Source: Adineta vaga (taxonomy: Eukaryota > Rotifera). From it: a stretch of DNA of 64,000 nucleotides. The DNA lies in NCBI GenBank assembly GCA_021613535.1, contig CP075496.1, forward strand, positions 310,001 to 374,000. The letters run 5' to 3'. Below the pieces are notes generated by a model, which searched no databases, was not told the DNA's origin, and saw nothing but the letters and a program-made list of their open reading frames with translations. Shown piece by piece: positions 1 through 12,097 of this stretch; within the stretch, counting starts at the first letter, position 1, and every line of letters starts with the position of its first letter. Both the position numbers and the translations under genes were made by a program.

Positions 1-293
1 TTTATTAAAAGCGACATGTTCTATTCAGTTTGAATAGGAAAAAACCTTTATACGGCAAATAGATATACAGAGAGATAGAAATAAATTCGCAGGAAGGACA
101 AAAAAATAAAGATCCATATGTGTACCATGTGCGTCATTTCCATGCAATGAGATATAAGAAGAAAAACAGTACGATTACGCACTGAAGAGAGCGTAAGTCT
201 ATGCTGTCGCAGTGTTTTAATTTTATTTTCTCTATTGACTTTCAAGTTAAGCTCACAAAACGTGCCGCTATTTATCACAATCGAATAAGTGTG
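1..293. other. No gene recognised
   Basis: AT-rich sequence with no convincing exon on either strand. The short open frames here lack domain features and run into the foldback repeat that follows. Confidence 0.5.
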
Positions 294-652
294 TGTGGGT
301 GTTAGACAGATGTAGTACCCATACCCACACCCACACCCACCCAAGGGGAAAAAAGCGGATCCTGGATCCTCAGAGATCCTAGATCTTTTTTCTTCGTTAA
401 TAACTCTGTGGTAGAGAATGGCTACTAGTGCAATCTTAGTAGCAAATCGGACTCATTATATTAATGTAGAGAAAAGAGAAAAAAACGAGTTTTTTCATAT
501 GTTAGGCTCTCTGAGGATCTCTAAAATCCATGAGGATCCCTACGATCCAGGATCCGCTTTTCCCCCTTTGCAGTCTCCGTATTCAGTCAGTCAAAATAAA
601 TCATTGAGGATGTTGGTGTGGGTACTACATTTGTCTAATACCCACACCCACA
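294..652. repeat. Foldback element with TGTGGG-type arms
   Basis: The left arm (about 294-385) and the right arm (about 505-652) are imperfect reverse complements. Both contain, in mirror order, a G/T-rich telomere-like block, a short conserved stretch (GACAGATGTAGTA against TACTACATTTGTC), a run of G or C followed by GCGGATCCTGGATC, and an AGAGATCC block. The right arm has about 40 extra bases between its blocks. There is no transposase reading frame, so this is either a non-autonomous foldback/MITE-like element or a palindrome made during break repair. Confidence 0.7.
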
Positions 653-665
653 CCCTTCTAATTCG

Positions 666-840
666 AATTTTAATTTAAAACTTTGTACAGATGAAGATCT
701 CAATGAGAATAATTTATTGTAAAACTTTCAACTTTGTACCCATATCTTTGCAGAGGAAGAAGCGTTAGGTCTGAAACTTTCACAATAAACTATTCTCATC
801 AAGATCGTCATCTCTACAAAGTTTTAAAGTAAAATTTAAA
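666..840. repeat. Second foldback repeat
   Basis: Arms at about 666-729 and 771-840 are reverse complements (AAAACTTTGTACAGATGA against TCATCTCTACAAAGTTTT, and further inward AATGAGAATAATTTATTGT against its mirror). The inner arm sequence CTGAAACTTTCACAATAAAC recurs near 59,257-59,278, so this is a dispersed non-coding repeat family. Confidence 0.65.
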
Positions 841-1331
841 AATGAGTTTTTTTTACGAACTCTCTTAGAATTTGCATCTATACTATAAACTGTACCCATT
901 GTAAGTTTTGAAGATAAGGTGTTGCGTGAATTCCGTTTATTAATGAACAACAACAAGAGAGAAAGAAACACACGTATATAGATAAGATATAAAGAGAAGA
1001 ACTAGATAGCGCGAAGTGTACGAAAGAGAACGAGATACATGCACGTATATGTATTGGAGAATTCCTTTGTATATGTATAGTGACATGAATAGAGAAAAAC
1101 TCCAATATAAATATTTCGGAATTGTCTACACTAACACCTATCAGAAAAATATGAGCACAGATAGGAGATGTCACCTCAGATGTTTCCCTTGTGCGTATAC
1201 AATACAAGTATAGTGCATGATATGTTTATAAATGTGAATAATTGAATGTTTGTAAAAAGAAATTTAAGAATGTGTTTTCTAATTAGATTTAAATAAATAG
1301 AAATTCACTCAGTAGTTTTTCAAAAGAAGAT
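841..1331. other. Intergenic, no gene recognised
   Basis: AT-rich sequence downstream of the FG-GAP fusion gene, which ends at 1332 on the minus strand. The open frames on both strands are low-complexity and lack recognisable domains. Confidence 0.5.
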
Positions 1332-4300
1332 TTAAGATATAGAACATTCACACGTATTTAAAAGAATGTCTAGATTACGACCGAAGTAGTTCGAGATGAT
1401 TATATCTTGACAATTATCACCATTAAAATCATGAACAATTAGCTTAGTGTCCGGTTCATTATAATACGTTTCAGGTACAAATATGTTTTGTGCTTTAAAA
1501 ATTCCATTTCCATAACCAACTAACACATTTATGTAATCGGTTCGCGCACTAGGAACGAGTATATCTACATGACCATCATTATTTAAATCACCAATAGCGG
1601 GTGGCGTTGTACTAATAATATCAGTTTCTATGAAAAAATCGACATATGCACTTAAAGTTCCGTTACCATATCCAAACAATACACTAATAGCATTTCTACC
1701 TATACAAATGAAAGCAACGTCTAACCATGTGTCTTCGTTAAAGTCGCCAACAATCATTGAAGTTGGATTATAACCACCTCCAGTAAAAAATGTCTTTACA
1801 GGTTGAAAAGTTCCATTTCCATATCCAAGTAATATGCCAACCTGTTTGCTGTAATAATTGATAAAAGTGATGTCTTTATAGTTATCATTATTAAAATCAC
1901 TAACACTAAGCTTCAATGGCCAACTACTAGGTCCAGCCGAAAATCTTGTATATGTTGCAAAACTTCCATCACCATTGTTAAGAAAAACACCAATAGTATT
2001 AGTTCCATAATCATTGACAGCTATATCTAAGTAATTATCATTATTGAAGTCAGTTAATGTAATATCGTTGAATCTCTTAACGTTTTCTCCCGTTAACCGT
2101 ATTAAAACTCTGAATGTTCCATTGCTGACGAGAACATTTACATAATTTTCATAGCCATTGATAAATGCTATGTCGAGTTGATCATCATTGTTAAAATTAC
2201 CCATCGCGAACGTGACTAAATATATATCTGTCGATAAAAGTGTTGTCTGTGCTCCAAAAGTACCATTACCATTCCCAATGAGTATATTTATACTATGATA
2301 TTCGATAAAAACTAGATCGAGAATACTGTCATTATTGAAATCAGTCACCATTGTGAGACGCGGACCATCGCTCCAATTATCTGTACGTATGGCGCTTTTT
2401 TTAAATGTAAATTGACAAGGTGATGCTTAAATAAAGATTCTCTATCTTTAATTTTATTTACTTTAATTTAAAAGAGAATTTAATTTGAAAAATAAATTTA
2501 TATAAAGATGTCATTATTTTCTATGTCAAACTCGAAAGTTAAAGAATTGAATAACTGAATAGTTAATTTCAATTTTCGAGTTTGATACTACTAAATTACG
2601 AAACATATGAGTATTTTTTGTAATTATCTTACTAAATAGATTCTTGTAAAATTTATTTACTAACTTGTTGTCGTAAAAGTTGACATTGTTGTACTTGCTC
2701 TTGTACTTGTTATTATGATCTCATTCACAGTATTTGTCGTATTCATTGAAAAAACTAGAAGAAAAAAACAATTTTTTCAATGATTTTATCTTCTAATTGA
2801 AATAGAACATTTCTCTTAAAGTTCATACCTGTTGAAACAATTTCATTCTTTTGATATCGAGCAAAATAAATAGAAAATATAATAAGAACCAATACAACAA
2901 ACAAAAACAATAAAATTTTGACAGAACATTGAATTGATGTATAAAAATTGTTTCTAATAAACAGAATTATAGATTATTAATCAAATTAATATAAAGAAGA
3001 CATACTGAGATATAACATTTGTTGATGTAGATTCTAAATGAAAAGTACGATTATGAATAATTGTGTTCATAGGTTCAATTGTCGTTATTTCGATTGTACG
3101 AAAAGGTTGAACAGTATTCACTCGTCTCTTTCGATAATGATATATTTTAGCTAAAATTCGAACTATTTGAGGACAAATCCATTTGAGAATAATTGTAAGA
3201 CCACTTTGAATACCAAGTACAAAAGCTATTGCATAAAGTAAATTAAATTGTTGAATATAAGTATATGAACAAAACAAAGGTAAACATTTTTGGAAATATA
3301 ATGAATAATTAATTGATATGATCCATTCTTCAATAAAAAGTTTATCGATAAGTTCATTAATAGTTGTATTAATTGAGAATCGACTTATTGTTGATGTCGA
3401 AAGAGAAGATGAAGAATTTATAGAATTCATATATTGTTCAATAGAATTAATACATAAAGAATCATAAAAACATTCAAGAGTTGATGCATGAAATGATTCA
3501 CTTGGTGTACATCCTATTTTAAGACCTTTAATTAAAAACATTTCAGAAGAATTTATTTTTATAAAATTTGCTTGACTTGTACAATTTTGATACAATGTAC
3601 AGGAACAATTATTATCATAAATCATATCATATGTATATGCAAAATAATCATCAATTTCATTAAAAGGAGCAATATAATCGAAATTTGTTCCATAAGTTGA
3701 TACAATTCTATTTCCATGATTTATACTTCGAACTAAATCGAAAAGACGAGAGAATATTTTAGGAGCATTGGATTTGCTTTGTTCAATCAATGAATTAATA
3801 CGTGTATGAAAAACTATTTCTGTTTGAAGTTTAGTTGTTATAAATAATGAAGAAAGTAATTGATGAATAGAAGTATTTACTGATTTATTAACAAGTTCAC
3901 ATAATCCAGTTAAATATTGTAAATGAGCTGAGAGAAAACGACGATAATCTTTTAGATCATAAATAGAAAGATTAGAAATAAGATTCATTGTAAGATTATT
4001 TCGCCATTCATTCGAAATAAATGTACTTGAACAAATCTTTTATTAATAGAAAAAGAAAAAGAATTTTATCATTTATAATATTCACTTCTTTTTTTACCTG
4101 ATGTAAACGTGATTGAATTGTGACATAATTATCGTATGTTGATGCAATTAATGAACAAGGACATTCTAAATTATTTCCATAATTCCTTTGAAGATCATTG
4201 TATAAACTAAAAGATGGTTTATTGAAAGTTTTCATCATTGTTTCAGGTTGTATGACACTGTATACAGTGAGAATACCGACACCAATAATTAACAAAATAA

Positions 4301-4538
4301 TATAAAGACGAGTAGCCCATTGACCAAGATGTTTAGCTGAAATTCGATCAATTCTACTTCCAAAACTTCTCAAAGGAAAAATATTTAGATTGATTGCTGT
4401 GATATATAAAAATCTTGCTAATTGTTGTATCATTGTTCTCAATTGATGAAACCAATTCACATGAACTTTGAAAAAAAAGAAAATAGTAAATATAATCTCA
4501 AGGTTAGGTGTGAGTTTTATATTCTCATCTACGTCCAT
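1332..4538 (-). CDS. Cys-rich two-pass membrane protein fused to an FG-GAP (VCBS) repeat ectodomain
   Basis: Predicted five-exon gene of 926 residues: exons 4538-4098, 4036-3006, 2953-2829, 2754-2665 and 2425-1332, all with GT..AG borders and matching phases. The first half is a paralogue of the two genes upstream: a membrane segment near residues 75-95, an ectodomain with ECPCS, CSS, GCTPSES and STLECFYD motifs, then a CxYT-type Cys pair and a second membrane segment followed by a basic tail. Exon 3 encodes another hydrophobic anchor (VKILLLFLFVVLVLIIF), exon 4 a Thr/Ser-rich linker, and exon 5 several FG-GAP repeats with calcium-loop patterns such as DFNNDNYLDI, each followed by VLxGxGNGTF. 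Exon 3 has no in-frame ATG, which favours one fused gene over two. Ligand and function are unknown. The start could also be the Met at codon 36. Confidence 0.75.
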
Positions 4539-4554
4539 TCTAATCTAATATTAG

Positions 4555-6080
4555 TCAATATAAACCTGATGAATGAGTATTTGATTGATGTTGTCGTTTG
4601 ATTTTCAACTTGAATAAACGAAAGACAAACTTGACAAGTTGAGGTGTAATTAAACGTAATGAAACAGTAAGACCACCTATCATAGATAATAATGTGATCA
4701 TCACTCCAATAGTATTCTTTGCTCGAATTGTAAAAGAATAAGTACAATAATTAGGTGCACAAAATTCGTAATAACTTTTATATGAAATCGATGTATTCCA
4801 TTTTTCAATCATCATATCTTTAACTATCATTTCAATTGAAGTATTTGGAGTAAAACGATTTAACTTTGGATTATAAATAAGAGGACGAATATCAAATGAT
4901 GATGGATATACTGTAGTTTGAATATAAGCTGATTTTATGTGACTTTTTATAATTGATAAACAATCCGAATTTGAATAAAAACATTCAAGTGTTGAAAGTA
5001 GAAGAGAATCAATAGCAAAACATCCTTGAATAAAACCTGGTACTACATATGCAATATTAAAATTATAACTCTCGTCAGATTTCATATCGACATTATAAAT
5101 AGCGATTGGACTTTGACAATGAGAATTAGTAGCACAGATACAGTTCACAGATGTTGTGTTGATATCACGAGTTCCAGTCAAAGAAAATTTTAACTAAAAA
5201 AAACTTTTCAAACATATGAAATTTCCTAACAAATTCTCCTAAAAAAACAGGGATGGACGGGTTTAAGTAAAAATTTGAACTTTCATATTCACATACTCAT
5301 CGTAACCCTATGGAATAATATTGTTGCATTTTTAGAATTGAAAATTGTCCTAAGTCTATTTTCATTATTCTTTGACAAAAGAAATCAATAGAGTGATATG
5401 AGGTCGTTTTATTATTCATATGAATAACATACCTTTATTGGTTGTTGACCATTTGTTTCGTTTATTATTGTATCTATGATCAAGTTTGTATCGATCATTT
5501 GAACACTTCCTTTTACTCCCATATAAGGTTGATCGACTTGCATAAGAAGACGTATTGTGTTGACAACAAGACTAAAATAGATATTGGTCGATTGAATAAA
5601 TTGATTGAGAGTTACATTTAATTGTGTATCGAATTCATTTTCATTAAGTACATTCGATGTGACGAAGAATTGTATGATAAAATTATTAATAGCATTATCA
5701 ATTGTTTTATTAGCCATTTGACAAAGATCTGATAATAATTGAAATTGTGAGCCAGCTTGATTAAGCCAATCAATAGAAATCACTTGCGTTGAGATAGATG
5801 TCATGATTGCAATCAAAGATTCGCTAATAATATCACTTGAACATACTTGATGAAAGATTGGAGACAATTTAATAAATGTACGATAAGGTATTGCCATTGT
5901 TGAACATGGACAATTGAGTGTATTTGAATACAACATTTGCAAGTCTTTGTAAACGATTAATGATGGATTTGATATTGTTATTGAAGTCGTCTGAGTACTC
6001 AGTGAAGTGAAGAGAAGAAGTACGAGCAATGAGCCTAATGATATATATAAACAAAGAAATGAACGTGTTACCACATACAT
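4555..6080 (-). CDS. Cys-rich two-pass membrane protein, tandem paralogue 2
   Basis: Two exons (6080-5433 and 5193-4555) give 428 residues. An N-terminal membrane segment (LYISLGSLLVLLLF) is followed by an ectodomain with the family signature NCPCS, HQVCSS, a CxC pair, GCFAIDSLLLSTLECFY and a CAPNYCTYS motif. A second membrane segment near residues 380-405 and a basic tail end the protein. Compared with its neighbours it lacks the usual cytoplasmic N-terminal exon; a foldback repeat lies just upstream at 6222-6366, so the 5' end may be truncated or the first exon displaced. Its stop is 16 bp from the proposed start of the FG-GAP fusion paralogue. I do not recognise a named family; the ectodomain suggests a surface receptor or channel-like protein. 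Confidence 0.7.
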
Positions 6081-6221
6081 ATCTTACGAGGGAGCTTCCA
6101 TGGGTGACACTTTTCGTTTAAGTATAGTGGTGTGGAAGCAGGATTTTTCGGTGGGTCGAGCGTCAGGTTTAGAAAATGGGTCCCAATTAAAACTTATGGA
6201 CGGATAACATGAATTTTTGCC

Positions 6222-6366
6222 GATGAGCGATAATCCATTTATAAGAATGCCGTCGTATGCTATGTCAATTCTCATAAAAAAATTTCTATCCGTTCAGCAA
6301 TTATAATGTTTCGAAAACTGCCGTAATGTGCGACGGCATTTTTATAAATGGGTTATCACTCATCAT
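6222..6366. repeat. Short foldback/MITE-like element
   Basis: About 40-bp inverted arms (6222-6260 and 6326-6366) share GATGAGCGATAATCCATTTA against its mirror and a common ATGCCGTCG block. The roughly 65-bp centre has no open frame. It lies directly upstream of paralogue 2. Confidence 0.7.
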
Positions 6367-6754
6367 TAAAAATACGATCTCAATAACAACAGAGTTTGGA
6401 GACGAACCATTTTAGACCTTTTATCTAAACACTACTTATAGGCAAAAGATAAGCTCAAACGGAAGATGTCACTTGACGAGATTCCCTCGTTAGATTGTAG
6501 AATTCAATATGGTACGAAAACACTTTATCTCCATTCACATCGTCAAGATGTACAGTGAAAATGATCTTACCAGTTAACAGGATTAAATAGACACGAGTGA
6601 TTATCTTCTGTTGCATGATAACCGCTTCTGTTCGATCGCCGTGATCCTTAAACAAATTCAACTGTTTTGTTTTTTGAGCAAATTTGCGTATATGTGTTGC
6701 ATTATATTCTATAAATCATATAAAAAGTTCAGTACGAGTCTATTTTCATGATAC
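6367..6754. other. Spacer between paralogues, no gene recognised
   Basis: Spacer between paralogues 1 and 2. A minus-strand frame at 6455-6661 has no family features, and I see no missing first exon for paralogue 2 here. Confidence 0.4.
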
Positions 6755-8985
6755 TTAAGAGATACCTGAATTAACTGTAATATTTTTTGAGCAATGTTTT
6801 AATTTCCATGCAATATTAATCAAGAATGGTGCGATCAAACGAAACACAATAATGAGACCACCATAAAGACTAATTAACAGAGCCATTGCATATAATACAT
6901 TAGTTTGATCGGTTGTAGTGTATGTGCAGAACGAACAAGCACATCTATCGAAATATATTGAATAATTCATTTCTGTTGACCATTCTTCAATGAACAGATC
7001 AAGTAAATAATTGTTTAAAGAAATATTTTCTTGTTTTGAAGATAGAACAGAATCGGTCCAGTTCGAATGCATCTACACAAAAAAAGAATATATTATGAAA
7101 TATATGATAAGTAACATAGATACTTGATTAAGAATTGGAAAATAGTCAAATAATAACATAAGACATTTGATATCATACAAACAATTAAGTGTACTTGGAA
7201 GAAGACCTTCAAATGGAGTACAACCTGCAAAGAATCCGTCGATTGTTACAATTGCATTATAGTCAATTAATGTGAAAAAGTATTTCGGAATATCGGGTTT
7301 ATTGTTTGGTAACGTATAGAAACCAGCTGATTTAATTAGATTTGTACTACCACAAGTTGTAATGGTATTCATGCCAGAAGCATCAGCGGTCTCATTATCA
7401 GCGAACGTCTGAAATCTATTAATAACATAGTTTACTCCATCGCCGACAACACCAACCACTGCATTCGTATTGAGAGCTGAAATTAAGTAATTTGCTCGAG
7501 TTGTAATTTTGATATAACTGAGAAATGAATTAATCTGAGTAGATATACTGTTTCTAGACAGTTTAATAGTAGCATCGACTTCTGATCGAATTTTATCTTC
7601 AGAAAGAAGATAAATACTAACAAACTCGTTATTATCAAGATCAATTTGATTTTGTAAGGTTGCGTCTTGAGAGATTGAACAAAGACTGGCCAAAAGTTGG
7701 AACTATACATAGAAATAAAGTTAATTAAAAAAAAGCTTTTTAACGCAATCTTTACGAAATAAAATAACAGTTCAGTTTCAATGACATATTTTATTAATTC
7801 AAGATGTAATAGGTATAAATCAGATTGTTTATGCGAGTTATGAATATAATCTCATTCTATCACATTCACTTTTCTAAATAAACATAATTATGTCTCAAAA
7901 ACCTTCTCTCTATATTTCTATTGAATATCATGTCATGATCGAATTTATTCCCAATGAAGAACAAAATTTCATCAATAAATAAAATTTTATATTTACCTGA
8001 GAACTTGCTGTTGTTCGAAAATCTGATGCTCCATATGTACTTGCATCTGTTAGATAAAGAGCTTTGATCCATTGTTGGCTAACGAAGAAACTCGAACAAA
8101 CAGGATGAAATGTAATTGCATTTGAAATAAAACTTTTGTAAGACATTGTAATTATTGAACATGGACATGAAAGTGTTTCAGCATGTTGCAAATAAAGTTC
8201 TTTGAAAATCGAAGGAGTTATTTTTGAAACAACAATTGTTCGAGATTGTGGTTTTACCATAGCAATGAAGAAAAGAATATAGAGAGACACTGAAATGAAA
8301 TAAAAATCATTTTGCTTCTTTATTAGTTACGCATTTGTATTTTATAATTCTTCAAAAATGTGCTTAAATCATAATAGTTGTAGTAAAGCTGCGAGATTCT
8401 ATTCAACTGTAATAATGAACTATTGATTTTATTTATCATTATTACTTCCTTTTGTACTTTCCGTCAATCTTCAAAATTCTCTGAGAAAAACATATTTGTA
8501 TTGTAGAAATGTTCAAACTCACTACTATTTCTACATATATAAGATGTTTTCTTAATGATATTAAAACTCAGCTGTTAAATAAACAATATAAATAAATTAA
8601 AAATTATTTTTCGTGTTAATCGTGATAATAGACATAGATAAACAAGTATATCTATCGAATTAATGCTTGTTCTAATAGTTTAATATTAGTTTTAAGCAAA
8701 TTTACGTTCGAGTAAACAGAGATGTTCTGCATCTCTACTTATTGTAAGTCTCAATTATTTTGGGCAAGAATTGTTAACTTCGCTTTTTGACTTACCAACG
8801 AGAAGAAGAACGTACAACCAAGTGGCATATTTTTGATGTTTAAGAATAGTTGGTGGATCTATGAGTTCATCATCATTATCAATATATGTATCATCTTCAG
8901 GAATAAAAAGATTGTAATTGTATATTTGATCATGAAACCAGTGGAATAAATTTCTAAGATTCATTATGAAGACTAAAATATTCAC
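6755..8985 (-). CDS. Cys-rich two-pass membrane protein, tandem paralogue 1
   Basis: Four exons (8985-8796, 8289-7997, 7702-7124, 7072-6755) give 459 residues with consistent phases. A cytoplasmic acidic N-terminus of about 50 residues is followed by a membrane segment that continues across the first intron (YATWLYVLLLV then SLYILFFIAM). The ectodomain carries LSCPCS, HPVCSS, GCTPFEGLLPSTLNCLYD and CACSFCTYT motifs, then a second membrane segment (VLYAMALLISLYGGLIIVFRL) and a short basic tail. It is the most upstream of three same-strand copies, so the cluster arose by tandem duplication. The Met eight codons in is an alternative start. Function is unknown; the topology (two membrane passes around a large Cys-rich loop) resembles channel-subunit or receptor families but no motif proves that. 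Confidence 0.75.
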
Positions 8986-10878
8986 TTTGTATCTTTAGAA
9001 TTAACTAAAATATTTTATTCTACAAGTCAAATTAATAATAAATTAATATTAAAACCTTTATACAGTTTCTAAAAAAATTCTTATCGACGACTAAAAATTA
9101 GAGGTAAAAGAGCAGCTTTGAAAAATTTTTCAGTGAGAGGCATGTACTTCATATTATTTTTAAATAAGATTTTCGAAAATTATACATCTACTTACATTCT
9201 TTCGTTTCAAAAAACAATACGGATCTTACAACGGAATTGATGTATGCATCCAAGATGGACAACTGCAATGCCTGGATTGGGTTCTGAAAAAAATCTGAAT
9301 CTGGAGTGAAATGACTACTCTACCTGTATGGACTCGAAGTGAAGTTTATAAACTAGAGAATGACTTGCAGCGAGCGACTGTGAATAGGTAGATATACCGA
9401 GGGGTAGGAGTTGCAGCAGTAACCGCGCCACCCAACCTCATTGGCAAGAAAAATGGTGTCACAAATCCGATTGGTCAAAAAGAAAGTGACTGATCTTCTG
9501 TGTGACTCATATACGTGTTTAGTACCACTTACCTTTCAAAATTGACAGGTGAAGTACTAAGTGGTCGGTTAGATGAAAATCGAAAAAATGAGCTTGAATG
9601 TCTATTACATCTTCTTTCATACTTACCGATAATAATCCTTATTATTCAAAATCATCCAATAGATAATCTAGAGAAATGCGATAACTGTGTTGCAACTGCG
9701 ACGAGTCGTTAAAAAAGAGGTGACATGGAGACAGTAGGAGCGAATTTAAAAGAAATAGAGCTGTATGTCGTATGCATAGCAAGACAAAACCAGTAGGAAA
9801 GAACTAATGAAGAGATGCGAAAAGTTCTGAAAAAAAAGATCTGGTGCATGACGCGAAAAGGGATACAGCAGGGGCCTCAGTATGGAGGAGAAAGACGTAA
9901 ACGCCAGAGGTGAGCAAGGGCAGAACAGGATGCACTCACTCATCCTGCCTTTTGAGATTATGTTTTTGAGTAAGCTTTTCGAAAACAGAAAATCAGTGAC
10001 AAATAACGCTTTTAAACCAATTGTGCTGCTGATTTTAACTGCTTCGAAATTCTAGTACGTTAAAGACATATTTTAACTGGAACAACTTACTTGTTTAAAG
10101 AAGAAGAAGAAGAAGAAAGAGAGACATTTTGCACTACCTCTCCCGGACACCCGTACACGTGACCGGGTGTCCGAAAATGATCTTTACCTCTAAAACCTTC
10201 ACTTGGAGTCCGTAACTCACTTTGTCCAGGTGTAGATAACTGAGAAAAAAACAGGGAAATCGGAATGAATTTTCATTATTATATGTGATGTTATATCAGG
10301 AGATCGTAACGAACATCTGCACTGGGAGTTCGTAATGAAAAAGCCGTGCGAAATGTCCTTTACGCACGAAGAATCATTTTAGATCACAATACAGATGAAA
10401 TCGGCCAAATGTGCAAATCGTACGCATTCGTTTTTTCCCAGGTCAACGGATCCGACAGATGGCCCTAAGACCGTAATAAAATATAGATAAAAAGAACGCT
10501 CATAAAATTTGCAGCTTGCGACGGAAATCTCACCGAAGGAATCCAGTATCGGATTCATCGATCTGGGCAATTTAAATAAATTGTCAATCCTAAATCTCAA
10601 AATCACACAGGCACTAACAAACGATATTTTACTCTTAAATATATTTTCTAAACTTGTCAATTAATTCATCTTCTATTATGTTACTTTGTGTTTTTCTTTA
10701 CGAGCAAATATTTTCAAATAATATGCGAACTTATGAGAGCGACATTAAAATGAATAACTGAAAAATATAATTAGAGATTTCTTTCAGACAATAGTAGTGC
10801 GTGAACAGTAATGTTTCGCACATTATTATCAGAAAAAAATTCGTCGTCCCATGTAAGTATGCCCAACAATCGTATATA
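8986..10878. other. Gene-poor stretch with repeats
   Basis: No supported gene. The sequence between about 9,230 and 10,650 is less AT-rich than its surroundings and resembles worn transposon sequence, but no conserved protein motif could be read. It includes a GAA microsatellite at about 10,099-10,117 and repeated GGAGTTCGTAA-type pieces between 10,200 and 10,340. Confidence 0.45.
10144..10173. repeat. Perfect 10-bp stem hairpin
   Basis: CGGACACCCG at 10144-10153 is the exact reverse complement of CGGGTGTCCG at 10164-10173, with a 10-base loop. It lies in gene-poor sequence and may be the tip of a decayed element. Confidence 0.6.
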
Positions 10879-12097
10879 TTAGGTTGTTAAGAAAGTTTTT
10901 GCGCTTTTTTGAAAAATATCATACAGAACTATAGAACGTTCTCACAGTTTCGATACTAAGGGTGTAGATAGAGGGTGTGACTATCGTCCGAACGAACGTA
11001 TATCGATCGATATGGATGCACACAAACGCGCAGAAATGAACATCTTTCGTAGAGAGATTCTGGCGCTTTTACTTCATGAATTTGGTTTGGGTCACAAAGT
11101 GACTGAACCAATAAACCAAATATGCAGTACGATGAGGCTAAGTGTGATGTCTATCCGTACGGCGCGATATTGATTTGATAGCTTTCGCAACAGAAAATAT
11201 AAGTTCGTATATCAACGTAGGTCTAAAGTTGATATCGACCTTTTAGAGCAGCTGATCAAACAAGATTCACGCTTAACGACACGGTGCTCAGTAGAGCAAC
11301 TCGAGTGCCTTCATACTACGGTAGAAAGACATTTGAACGCGTTAGGCAAGAGTTAAAAATATGGGGTGTGGATTCCACATGAATTGTCGCTATATTAGCT
11401 CCAACACACGTACAGATTTCATTACATCCCACCGTAATAATCAATGGCTGCGCAATCTCTTTACTGGAGATGAGAAGTGGGTCCTCTATGTAAATCATAC
11501 GCGTCGATGTCAATGCCTTAACAGCGGTCAAACGGGAGTTGCAACGCCTAAAGTGGACTCCCACTCCAAGACGTTGATGTGGAGCGTTCCGCGGAAATCA
11601 GAGGAATGATTGATTGGGATTCTCTTGCTATTGGGTGTATAATCACCACCGCTATTTGCTGTCAACAGTTGAATCGTGTAAAACAACAACTCGAAGGAAA
11701 ACAGGATCGAATTTACTTTCTCCACGACGGTGCGAGCCCCCACATGTAAAAGTTACCTCCCGAAAAATTAATGCCACTGGTTCGAATAACCATTTCCCTT
11801 CCATCTTATTCTTCAGACTTGGCTCTAACAGAATATCACTTCTTTCGGTCTCTCTCAAACTATCTGCTCGGACAGAAGTTCAACAAAGAGAAGGACCTAA
11901 AAGTCAACACCGCCACTTTCTTTGCCCAGAGGTCTGTAGAGTTCCATGAGCGCGGCATCCTTTACCTCCTAGATCGTTGGTGACGAGTCATAGATATCAA
12001 CGGTGCATAAATCGTTGATGGCTGTTTCTCTTAGAAAAGAAAAAAAAAATAAAGAAGAAAATGTCGAAAAAGCGCGAAAACTTTCTTAACAACCTAA
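10879..12097 (+). mobile_element. Mariner-type (Tc1/mariner) DNA transposon, degenerate
   Basis: Terminal inverted repeats are TTAGGTTGTTAAGAAAGTTT at the left end and its near-exact reverse complement ending at 12097, both starting TTAGGTTG. They are flanked by TA on each side (10877-10878 and 12098-12099), the expected target duplication. The 1.2-kb length is typical of mariner. The internal transposase is broken, so the copy cannot move by itself. Confidence 0.9.
11012..12034 (+). pseudogene. Mariner transposase pseudogene
   Basis: Frames in the expected order spell mariner-like pieces: an N-terminal helix-turn-helix region (RAEMNIFRREILALLLHEFG), a WIPHEL motif, the first catalytic-Asp region TGDEKWVLY, a later H-D-G-A-S-P-H type block, and the C-terminal FNKEKDLKV and LLDRW region. 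They lie in different frames with several stops, for example in the N-terminal third and after WIPHEL. The protein is therefore inactive and the copy old. Confidence 0.85.

Noticed and set aside
9515-9712. 65-residue plus-strand frame starting MFSTTYLSKL
   Set aside because: No family or splice context; the surroundings look like worn transposon sequence. Kept only as part of the gene-poor stretch.
11316-11983. Several open frames on both strands between 11.3 and 12.0 kb
   Set aside because: They are parts or antisense of the broken mariner transposase.
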